Both the position numbers and the translations under genes were made by a program. A stretch of 64,000 nucleotides of DNA from Chromobotia macracanthus (taxonomy: Eukaryota; Chordata; Actinopteri; Cypriniformes; Botiidae): positions 372,001-436,000 of the forward strand of contig JAZGTH010000124.1 in NCBI GenBank assembly GCA_036877525.1. Direction: 5' to 3'. The notes under the pieces are model-generated. The model did no database searches, was not told the DNA's origin, and was given only the letters and a program-made list of their open reading frames with translations. Positions 54,170 to 64,000 of the stretch are shown here, piece after piece; within the stretch, counting starts at the first letter, position 1; every line of letters begins with the position of its first letter.

Positions 54170-57100
54170 GTGAGATTTTTTTCTGTCCTTACCTCTGATT
54201 CCTCTAGCCCCCAGGATCTCTTTAATGGTTTCAAGCCCTTGCTGTGCATTGTGCTGTTCTTCCTAAAGCCGAGAGTTGACATAATAATGAGTGGTTATTA
54301 GATAAAGCTTCACCAACATGGCTGACATTTTCTGCTTCTCTCTGTTTCTTTCTTGTTGGCTTGTGCAGACAGTAAATTTTCCACCATTTCAATTTGATTT
54401 GTTTTCTATATTCAATTTTTACCTAAGATGTTGTGTATTGGACAGCTTTAGAAATGTGCCTGCTTAAAAATAAAAAATATATTTTGGACTTCTTTGGACC
54501 AAGGACTTTTTTACAGTTTTTTTCTTATTCTCTGTACATTTATATTTAATTTGAAGTGAAGTTTCAGTGAATGAGGATGTTTGGCTGGCAATAGAGGAGC
54601 TCATTGCTTTCATCACATTCACCAGTGAATGACAAGCAGACACAAAGACTACAGCAGTTCTTAGGAGTGAAAAACAGAGGAGTGTAGTGGTGGAAGCCCA
54701 CAAGGTCAGGAGCTTTAAAAAATTGAAACCCAACCCCACCGCACCATTAGCTAAGGGCAACTGAAGAACAACATTTTTGTCTTATCAGATACTAACAAGA
54801 TTTCCTTTGTCTAACATGTATTTATTAATATCACATGTGAGTGTTTTCAATTTTGGTACATTGCAACAATGTATGAATTATATTTACGACCCATATATAG
54901 ACCAATATTGTTTTATTCATAAAAATATCATGCACAGCTCACAGTCTATAATGTTATGATGATCTGGAATATACTTGAGTCTGTTTGAATAATAGCTAGA
55001 TTAAAATTCCTTCTTTTACCAGATATAAAGTAATAAGAATTCTTATGATTTATTTTGCTTCAGTTGGGCACAGGAGTGGTTAAGTTGACACATAACACTA
55101 TCGTAGCTTAAATAAACAGCTATCAAAGGCTACAAGAGCAACACTTTACATTTGTACTAAGTGTAATAAGTGACTACATTTTGTAACAACTCTGTTAGGA
55201 TTTGCATCATAATTGGCTTCTGGAATAATAGAGATGAAAGTCCTGTCTACTTATTTGTGTATTTAGCTTGTGTATTCCAACATTCTGCTCAAATGCCTGC
55301 AAGCCATCATGGGGTGCTGTCAATAAGAGAGGTGGTGCAAATGCTAATGTAATCACAATAGAATCTGTGGAGTTAAGTGCCATTAAACCTTGTTTTCAAG
55401 TTCCCGATACAACTGTATGTATATCATAGATAACACCTAACATAACTATTATCCAGGTATTAACATGCTTCAGTCAGCAAACATTTTTATCCCTAATAAG
55501 AGTGCTGGGAGCTAAAAAAAGTTTTTTGTGTGAATTTTGTTTGAATACATGTGTTAAACTTATAATCACTTTTGTAATCTAAGAATAGTGAACAGCATTT
55601 TAGAAATGCTATCTACAAGAAAGTACTCATTACTTTTAATAAATTTATAGAAGATTTAGCTTCTGTCACTGAGATAATATCTCCTGTGACATCTCTTGGC
55701 CTTTTATTTGGGCTGGCCTTATGTCCATTATCATATATTTTGCTAGGTGTTGGTGGAAAATCACAATGCAAGTTCCTCCTAAACAGTAACTTTAAGATTG
55801 TTACCAATATTTGTAAGAAGAAGACCCAATATTTGTATTAGGCATTTACTTCTTTTTGTTGTGTTAATTACCAGATGTGTTTTGTCATGTGAAAACATAA
55901 GATGTTTTAATACAGGTGAAATAGCTGTATTATTTTATACCATGTTTGCACAGCAGTAATTTATAACCATAGCTGGCAGCTTCCAGGTTGTTTTGCAATT
56001 CATAACGAAATGTTTTGAGCTGTTTTGGAGTGAATTTAATAGTTTTAATAGCTCAGATAGCGGACAATAATATGATAAAGTTATACCCTTTGTCCTTCTT
56101 CAATGCAGTCATTGGATGTCAGATGTGTGTTAGTGTATTAAGTATTACAGCATATAAGAGTTGAATTTGCAAGAGCGCAAAACAGCACGTGTGCATGTGC
56201 ACATGGTAACTCTGTTTACAAACACAAACTCACAACTCAAAGATAGCAGTCACAGTTAGTTACGGTTAGTCAGGGAAGTGTACTTGGGGCCAGCCAAGGA
56301 GGTCACTGAAAAGCCAGACCAATGATCACGGTAATTCAGAAGCATTCCATAACTTCTTTATGACAGCATGGTCAAGGGGGATAAAGATTTTAGCTGTACA
56401 AAACTGATGTCACTTGGCTTGAATTGCATCTACCACCTAGTTCTTTTGAAAATGTAAATGTAAAGATGGTGAATTCTTGTCAATTAATTACAGTTACTAC
56501 TAAAGAAATGGAATACTTTTGGTCATGGTATTGTACTTTGTTCAGAGGGTTGAAGAGATTACTTTTTGTAAGGTTCAATAAGGATCCACAAAGAAACTTT
56601 AAAAGTAATAATTAATTATATGTATATATATTTTACCCCAGTACTCCAAATGTATTTTATAAAATGTTTATTAATAGTTTACTTGCGAGAAAAGGAAAAA
56701 TGTATTTCCTTTGTGAAAGGCCTGAAGAGGTCATGATGTAAAAGTAAAGTGAAAAATAAGTCAATGTGATTTTCTTTGGATTGTGCAGATTCAAAGAATA
56801 TTTTATTTCCCTGTAAGCATAAAGGGTCATAACAGAAATGTATGATTATATTGTTATTGCAAGTCAAAATTTAAAAAAAAACGTCAATGACATGAATCAC
56901 AAGTATGTGTAATTTCGAAACACAGTGACGTTAGCTTCAGGTTGTAAGGGGATTTTTGCTTCAGAGTTGCTCAGAAATAAGACCATTTATTACGTGAGTC
57001 TGTGAATTTTTTGTGTGCGTTTGGTTGTGTATACGCATTTAATACGAACAGGCATAATATCACAACACAGGACCCTTAGAAGCCTAACACCCCCGGAGTA

Positions 57101-59810
57101 AAAAGAGCTAAAGAGTCTTTCATGCTAGAAAGATCCTTCTCATAAAATTATCCTTTCTATAAAGGGCATTATCAGGCAGGACATTCCTCAATCGTAACTT
57201 TAAGAACTAGTCATGTATTTACTGATTTTACAGTAATTTACAAGTATTTTTGCAGGGGCAGTTACTCAGACTTATGTTTCTACAGTATATCAAATCTACT
57301 TGGGATTTTAAATGTTTGTGTTAGCAGCCCAATGTCCAAAGAATTTTGACACTGCTTAATATAGTAAATATTTTCAGTACTTTATGAAAAAGTGAAAAAG
57401 AGAGACAACCATTTCAAATTGTTCCCTTATAACAATTATAGCTGTCCTTATAACCAGGACAGCTGGCTTTTTTAAAGTCATTTAAGACAATAAACTATTC
57501 AAAAACCTCATGTGACATTCCAACGCAGTTCTTGAGGTTATAAATGGCCACGGGTTGATCTGAAATTTGTAGCAAACTTGACTCAGACAGCTGATGTTTC
57601 TCCTTAAAGCCAAACACTGACAACCTGTTTATGTAGGGACTCCCAACAAATTTAAATGTGAATAGTGAATTACATTGTACATATGTGTTTGTCAGAAACA
57701 AGGTCTTTTATGTGCACTGCATGCATAATTTTAGTGGAAAGTAATGTCATGTAAGGTCAAACTGTTTGGTGACTAATAAAAATTAGCAAACATGATGAAG
57801 CACACGCTCTGTCTGACAGTCCATGGTTTTGTGTGTAATTTTGTTTTGATGGTAAAATACACAATAATCATTTAATTTCCATTTTCTGAACTTTACATAA
57901 TTTCCATTTTTTTGAGCAGTTACAAATTTACAAAAACAAAGAGTCCCACTTTGTCTGGCCTGAAATCCGAGAGAAGGTTTTTGTGAACATAAGCATTTGA
58001 AATAGGTCTATTGTTAATAATTTCACAAGGATCCAGATTTGGTATCTTTAAAAGTGTTTTAATAACTATGAATCTAATTTTGCCTAATTTTATCAACATT
58101 CTTGTTGGTCTTTGAACAACATTCCTGACAATGAGATTTTAGGGTTATGATTAGTGCTAATGTTAGGTTTAGGCTTAAGACTGGTTTAGGTACTTGTACA
58201 CCATTCTTTATCAACCTATTCATTCCTTCTCGTTTAGGAGGAGTGTTTAGGGCTAGGGGTAAGGATTGGGTTGAGACTTTCTTTGATGTTTTTCAAGGGA
58301 CATACCTTACCAAGCAAAATCAGGTTTGGAATTTAACTTACAGTTTGAAAGGCCATGGACATGTCATAAATAAGCAGGAGTTAACATAAATAAACCTTCA
58401 CAGATGGCAGAAATCACCTATAATAATTTGGTGTAGGCTTAAACATAACAGTGACTGATTTTAGTGTCACAATAAGTTTCGTGTGTTTAACTTGCCCTAA
58501 CAGTAAACGAGTAAAGATGCTCCTGTAGAATATTTAAAGTTTATATCTGAGTTGCTGTGTAAGTTAATTACATATGTCCATTTTCATTTGAATTTGAAAA
58601 ATCAAAACATTTATTAAGTGACTATGACTACACTGTAAAGGAATACAATACTATGCTATACCAAGCCATGGTCTGCTCCAACTGCCCAAAATATAATTTT
58701 TTTATTGATGTTATATGATTAGTATATCAATGGATAAGTTTCACCATCTATGTGAGTGTTAAAGTCCCTAACAATCAGAGCTGTAGCCACAGTAATCACA
58801 GTAGATCATGGCACAACAGCTCAAATAATCAATTCCTAGTAAATACATACACTAAAAAATGCATACTATATGCATTCATTTCATAAATGAATGTAAGGCC
58901 AGTTAATGTGCTGGGTTTGGCTTGAATTTAATAGATGTGCAGACTTCTACTTACTAGTTCACAAATTTAATTAAATCTTCTGCTTAACAGAGTAAAGGAT
59001 TTGCTTCTGGTACAGGAAACGGAACAGAAATAAATGACAGAAACAGCAGTGTGAGGACTAGATTATAGGCCATACATGAGATTCATTAATATTAACAAAA
59101 TCAGTTGAATCAGTAATCAAAAACATTTGGTACTCTTACCGAACACTCCCTGCTGTCCAACCCAACCCTGGTCCAATGTGAAGCTGATGTCACACCGTGT
59201 CAAATTGGGTAAATGTTTTGTTTCAGCACCATATTAGGAGGATCACATTGCTTTCTGCTAGCAAAAATTCCAGATTGTGGGTATTTTTTCTTTCCCACAA
59301 GTTTTGGGCTAATAATCCAAGATATTCTTGTGAACATTTATGAACTTGTGAATAACAGATTAACAAATCAAATACTTTTCCTTTCAGTCTGTAATTTCAT
59401 AATCAGCACAAGTGAATCAGCACTCTCTCTCTTAATGATAAGAGTTTAAAAATGAGGACCAAAGATGTTGTAGAGATATCTTAATGTCCTTTCAGGTTTT
59501 TATTCCTAAACAACCTTTCTTTTGAGAGCATTTTTAAGACTATATGGTATATTCCAGAGATATAGGGATCTACATGAGTAAACTGTTAAATTGTACACAT
59601 TTTCAGTTGTCAAAACCAAACGTGGGTCAGATGTTGGCTAATCTTTAAAAATCTGGTACTTCATTTCTTTTAAAGAGGAATGTATATAAAGTGTGTACAA
59701 TAATGTTAAAGCCAGTAATGTACTGTTAGTTAGTCACAGTGAACAATATTTTTAATATCTCGATTTTTGGGAGTCCAAAAATATACTGTTATTAAGAACA
59801 AAATGTCTCT
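54170..59810. other. Mostly unique AT-rich sequence, no gene seen
   Basis: No recognisable protein, RNA gene or full repeat. A 9-bp perfect inverted repeat (CATTCATTT, CAT, AAATGAATG) is at 58873-58893. An AACACTTTACA phrase at about 55141 hints at a MITE remnant. If the exon at 54.1 kb is real, this is its intron. Confidence 0.4.
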
Positions 59811-59960
59811 GGTTACGTATGTAACCCTGTTCCCTAAGATGGGGAACAGGACGCTGCGTCAGCTTGACAGTATGGGGAACGCACTTCAGGCGCGCCCAAG
59901 TCTGAACACATGTAAAATCAGGCCTATTTATAGGTGGGTCAAGGTCATGTGATGTAGAAT
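59811..59960 (-). repeat. DIRS terminal repeat
   Basis: Begins with the 16-mer that is the exact reverse complement of 1044-1059. It continues with a CCTGTTCCC...GGGAACAGG inverted pair (59824-59850) and the TCTGAACACATGTAAAAT block. Confidence 0.6.
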
Positions 59961-60049
59961 CGTGCACCACAAACCCTCTAAACGGCGCCTGCAAAATACG
60001 TCATCAAATTCAAATCTGAAGGAAGGCTGTGCAGGCGAGACCGAGATGT

Positions 60050-60680
60050 GGAGAGGTGATGCACAAGGTCACAGGCCTCATAGGCCAGGGTAATAGCATC
60101 TATGATCCAGTGAGACAGGCGCTGTTTTGTAACAGCATTACATCGGTTGCGGCCACTTAAACATACTAGGAGCTGAGAGGTCTTACGTCACTGGCCTGAT
60201 CGGTGAACATAGATCCTCAAGGCTCTAACTGGACACAATGAAAGAAGCCTCTCCTGCTCAGGCAAATCAAATGGCGGAGGACAGAAGGCTTGAAGTACCA
60301 TTGGGTGACCAACCGCAGTGGGCACCCTGGGTAATATCATCTGGTCTAGGGTGCAAAATGTCTTTAACAAAGCCAGGGGAAAAAGCCAAGCAGGCAGGAT
60401 CTACAAATAGAGCTTGTAGATCTCCTACTCTTTTGAGTGATGTAAGAGCCAAAATGCAGAGCCACCTTCAGAGTCATAAACTTATTCAAGTCTGACTCTA
60501 GGGATTTAAATGGAGCCAAAGATAAACCCCTGAGAGCAATGGTAAAGTCCCAAGAAGGGACCCGCGTGTGACAGAAAGGCCACAGCCATCTGGCACCACA
60601 CAGAAAACAAGACACCAGAGGGTGTCTTCCAATAGAGGCTCTATTGACAGGTTTGTGGCTAGCAGACACGGCGACCACAT
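60050..60680 (-). pseudogene. DIRS tyrosine recombinase, frameshifted
   Basis: Three overlapping minus-strand frames give the SAM-like part (HPLVSCFLCGARWLWPFCHT), the first catalytic box with its arginine (LTSLKRVGDLQALFV, about 60450) and a CPVRALRIYVHRSGQ segment (about 60230). The second box with the remaining catalytic residues is missing or unreadable before the terminal repeat. Confidence 0.65.
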
Positions 60681-60831
60681 AAACCTTTAGGGTGGTGGGA
60701 ACTCCAGCACTGGGTCAACATGGTGTCGCCCACACACACAAAGAACTGCCACTTCAGGGCATCCAGTCTCCTAGTAGATGGGGCTCTGGAACTCAGAATG
60801 GTCTCTACAACCTCAGCTGAGAGACCAGAAT

Positions 60832-61464
60832 TTAAGAGCTGGCTCCCCTCAGGGGCCAGACCCACAGTTTCCAGATCTCTGGCCGTGGGTGAAAGATGGA
60901 CCCCCAAGCCTGGGATAGGAGGTCCCTCCAGACTGGTATCTCCCAAGGAATCCTGTCCTGGAGAGACATTATGTCTGAGAACCAGCTGGATGAGTGAGGC
61001 TGAGCCAAAGGGGACAGTGTGTCGACTCCTCGGAGGCAAAACAAATCCACCTCTGCTTTGCCATACCTCTGCCAACTGGACTCCACCGCTTGTGGATGGA
61101 GCCTCCATTCCCCAGGCCTCAGCCCCTGCCTCGACAGGATATCTGCTCCCAGATTCGCATGCCCTGGGATATACATCGCTCTGATGGAGAGCAGCCTGGT
61201 CTCTGCCCAAAGAAGGATCGGCTGTGCCAGCCTGAACAGGGGGCGAGAACGCAGTCCTCCTTGGTGATTCAGGTATGACACCACTGTGGTGTTGTCTGTA
61301 CAGACTAGGACGTGTTGGCCCTTGAGGTTTGGGAGGAAGTGTTTCAATGCCAGAAACACCGGCCACATTTCCAGACAGTTTATGTGCCAGGAGAGATGAG
61401 GGTCCTCCCACTGACCACGGACTGGGTGGCCATGGAGAACCGCACCCCAATCCTGTGATGACAT
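60832..61464 (-). pseudogene. DIRS RNase H and linker
   Basis: A 210-codon open frame with WGAVLHGHPVRGQWEDPHLS, HINCLEMWPVFLALKHFLPN (catalytic Glu), LVCTDNTTVVSYLNHQGGL (catalytic Asp) and PGHANLGADILSRQG (Asp near the end of RNase H). The linker PGEWRLHPQAVE to the recombinase follows. It is the best preserved coding segment among the DIRS copies in this window, but its first Asp segment and a proper start are missing. Confidence 0.75.
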
Positions 61465-61540
61465 AATGCTCCTAGAGTGGGACCTGTCATTGCATGCGAA
61501 GGCTCATACCCATCTCAGTGGTTTATGAGAAGGTAATGTA

Positions 61541-61794
61541 TCCAGCCTACTAAAACAGATTGAACTTTTGAAACTATGAGACAGTCCATTAACATGATAG
61601 ATGACAGGTATCATATTAAGCAAGATATGTCTTTACATCTTACATGAAGATGGCGCTTAAAAAGAGGATGTTACAGAACATATTAAAGTATATTAGGAAT
61701 TAGTAATAATACAATAAAATATCAGAACATTGCATAATGAAAAACAATGGGAGTAATAAAATAGTGAAATAGTATTGTCTTTAATATAGTCTTT
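61541..61794. other. No gene seen
   Basis: AT-rich sequence; nothing recognised. Confidence 0.35.
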
Positions 61795-61940
61795 CCTTTA
61801 TAGTCTTTCCTTGCCCACTGAGGCAAGGAACCAAAACTCCAATGATGTATAGATGGAGAAAAAATCTTGAGAGAAATCAGGCTCAACCGGGAGGGCCAAT
61901 TCTCCACTGGCACATTAAAGCTGCAATCTGTAACTTTCTT
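61795..61940 (-). repeat. LINE 3'-UTR-like repeat, minus strand
   Basis: The inverted form holds GAGAATTGGCCCTCCCGGTT, TGATTTCTCTCAAGATTTTT and TGGTTCCTTGCC blocks. These resemble the 3' UTR at about 48470-48510 of the plus-strand LINE. It is short and isolated. Confidence 0.5.
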
Positions 61941-62089
61941 TTTTTTTAAATGGAGAGTTTATAATAATAACATGTACAGAGACCTACCACCCTGCTCTAA
62001 GAGGCATGGAACTTAGCAATAATAGTCCATATTAAACTCATGGTAGCTTCAGAATTAAAAGCTGTATTTATCTGCCCTCACATCTTGAT

Positions 62090-62380
62090 GCAAATTGGGG
62101 ATGCTGGTGTGACATTTGAGCATACCTAACCTTTCAACAAGTTCTTCCTGTTTCATGGCGAAACATCAAACTTTTCAGGCCACCATGGTCACACCATTTT
62201 ACAAAAATTCGACAGCTTTTGTAGGTGGCACTATAGAGGCATTTTGCCACACTTCATTCTAAACCCATATCAGATTGGGCAAACTTTATACATTTTCAAT
62301 CATGTTTAGGCTTTCAAAAATACAATCAATTTTGAAGGTAATAACAAGTTCCAACAGGGTCTTCACACCATCTGGACCCA
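62090..62380 (-). repeat. Dispersed fish repeat, unassigned family
   Basis: On the minus strand it contains TGAAAAGTTTGATGTTTCGC, CATGAAACAGGAAG and CCAATCTGATATGGGTTTAG phrases, familiar from interspersed fish repeats. The class is not determined. Confidence 0.4.
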
Positions 62381-64000
62381 GGCCATAATTAACAACATCC
62401 CTTTATTTAAATTTCGTGAAACTCATACAAATACTATTTATTATACAGATAATAATACATTTGTATTTATTTATTTTATACATTTTTAGTTTATTTATTA
62501 TACAAATAAACTACAACTAAGAGCGTTTAATTTGCCTATAACTCGATTATTTTTAACAGAAACTCCAAGACACTGAAATGGTTATGTTCAATGCAGTGAG
62601 AAATGTGTGTAGGAGAAACTTGTTAGGTGAGACATTTTACCGGCATCCTTAGTGCAACACAAAGTTGCAGGCTTAATTAATAATATCTGAAATGTGGCTA
62701 TCTTAAGAATAAAAAAACTTTGGTGGAACATGTGAAAACATTTTCTTCATCGTAACTGGAAGTCCCAGTCCAGAGTCACAAAGAAAGAAGAGTCACATCG
62801 AAAGTAAGACTCGGCTAGAGCTTTTTAGGTTATATGTCATGATAGTAAATAAACGTTTGTCGTGCACTTATAAAAAAGTGAAGATCCCAGCCGAATTTTT
62901 GTGCTATACACATGTATTCACTCCTTTGCATTCTCTCTCTCTCTCTCCCTGTCTCTCTCTCTCTGTCTATCTGTGTCAGTCAGTCATGCTCTGTTAATGT
63001 TTAGAGCAGATGGCAGTTTAGCAACAATGCAATGATCACCATGGCTACCACACTGTTTGAAAGAAATTTGCTTTGCACTGGGCACAGTTCATCAAATTAG
63101 TCAGATATATTGACTAGTGAAGACACAAAGGAATTGTGGGAAGGGGGAGTGTTGGTAGTAAAGAAGAAAGAAAGAAGTTGAGAGGAGTATTTTGGAAGTA
63201 TGTTTGAAAGTGTATTTTGGGAAAAAGAACTGCAGTTGCTGGTAAGCTATAGCGGTGTTTACTGTGTTTGTCAGTGGGTCAGCAGGTTCAGTTTACTTAA
63301 ACTAAAGTTACACTGTTAGTTACGCAAGCTTTCCTGAACCTATCCTGAGTTAATTATCACCTTCTTTACACCACCTCAGAGAAGCAGAGTCAGAGCTGAA
63401 GTAAATAAATAATCAAATACATATAAACAAGGATAAGCAGGATAATGCTGTTATCAGCTTCTGTAACACAATAATATGATTTCTAATTCTTGATTTTTGA
63501 AAATATATACTTTGTAAGATAACAAGGCAGACATATAACCACAGAACTACTGGTTGTATCAATCATAGAAAGACTCAGGTCATAGAAAGAATTTAGACTA
63601 AATACAAAGACTTATTTTCAGATTGTTACAGAGCCACATCTGCTTTATATTACTAACAAAGGACAATAGCAGGTCTGACACAGACCTGCCTTTTCAAAGG
63701 GGACCTGTCTGAGGGTGATATTGCCCAGCTTTTTAAATTAATTTATCTCTCCTCAAATTCTCTCTTCTCTTCGTTTTAACTAAAGTCATAGTGCTAATGT
63801 GCTGTATGTGGTTTTGTGGAGTCTTACATACTGACACTTTTCCTGATACACACACACACACTTGATTGGCAGATTGACACATGAAAGGAGGATAAAGACT
63901 GATCCTTAATATTGCAACAGGCCTGTAGTTTCTTTTGTTACTATTAATTGCAAGTGTACATTAAAGTTAAAAATGGTAAGTTTGTTTTAAAATTGTAAAT
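62381..64000. other. No gene seen; simple repeats
   Basis: AT-rich sequence with a (TC)n tract at 62932-62967 and a (CA)n run at about 63848-63862. No protein recognised. Confidence 0.4.
62932..62967. repeat. (TC)n microsatellite, interrupted
   Basis: A CT run with a few CCTG interruptions. Confidence 0.8.

Larger units (their letters stand above)
59811..61540 (-). mobile_element. DIRS-like retroelement, minus strand, 5'-truncated
   Basis: Read right to left: the RNase H (about 61464-60832), tyrosine recombinase (about 60680-60050) and a terminal repeat ending at GGTTACGTATGTAACC (59811-59826). The terminal part shares a 35-bp segment with an orphan fragment at 32803-32837. The coding part shares RNase H and recombinase sequence with the copies at 16-17.5 kb and 31.6-32 kb. 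Gag and most of RT are missing. Confidence 0.8.

Noticed and set aside
60720..61278. Plus-strand open frames of up to 154 codons
   Set aside because: They are antisense shadows of the DIRS RNase H and linker on the minus strand.

Overview
The window looks like teleost fish nuclear DNA. It is AT-rich, carries one intron-split vertebrate developmental gene, and is crowded with fish-type repeats: DIRS-like tyrosine-recombinase retroelements, a chromodomain Ty3/Gypsy element, a Tc1/mariner transposon, CR1/L2-like LINEs and tRNA-derived SINEs. The repeat set suggests an otophysan or cyprinid-like fish, but that is an inference.

The only host protein gene I can support is cxxc4 (IDAX) on the minus strand. 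Its large coding exon is 24764-23943. A 15-codon terminal exon lies about 17.5 kb away at 6407-6363, and together they encode 288 residues ending in the CXXC4-type tail. A strong splice acceptor at 24880-24879 shows that at least one non-coding 5' exon lies upstream, probably near 26.4-26.7 kb, where two minus-strand CCAAT boxes sit. The 3' UTR runs leftward from 6362, with candidate poly(A) signals near 6.0, 5.44 and 4.5 kb.

Layout: 0.5-3.4 kb holds SINE pieces and a rearranged DIRS element with inverted terminal repeats. From 4.5 to 26.7 kb is the cxxc4 transcription unit; its intron contains SINEs, a (GA)27 microsatellite, a MITE-like repeat and an antisense DIRS fragment, plus a compound inverted repeat about 200 bp past the 5' splice site. 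From 26.8 to 35.1 kb is a repeat graveyard: LTR-like sequence, an unassigned degenerate tandem array, a DIRS remnant, Gypsy fragments from at least two families and small inverted repeats. From 40 to 49 kb is a three-layer nest in which a Tc1 transposon sits in a Gypsy element that sits in a LINE. From 49.5 to 52 kb is a SINE and a minus-strand LINE with a readable endonuclease. From 52 to 59.8 kb is mostly unique-looking sequence with one possible non-coding first exon at 54.1 kb. From 59.8 to 62.4 kb is a further DIRS copy and other repeats.

All mobile-element reading frames seen here are broken. I found no RNA genes, CRISPR arrays or bacterial-type features. No clearly new biological system is demonstrated. 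The best leads are the unassigned 28.4-29.8 kb array, the compound inverted repeat beside the cxxc4 splice site, and the possible divergent promoter at 54.1 kb.
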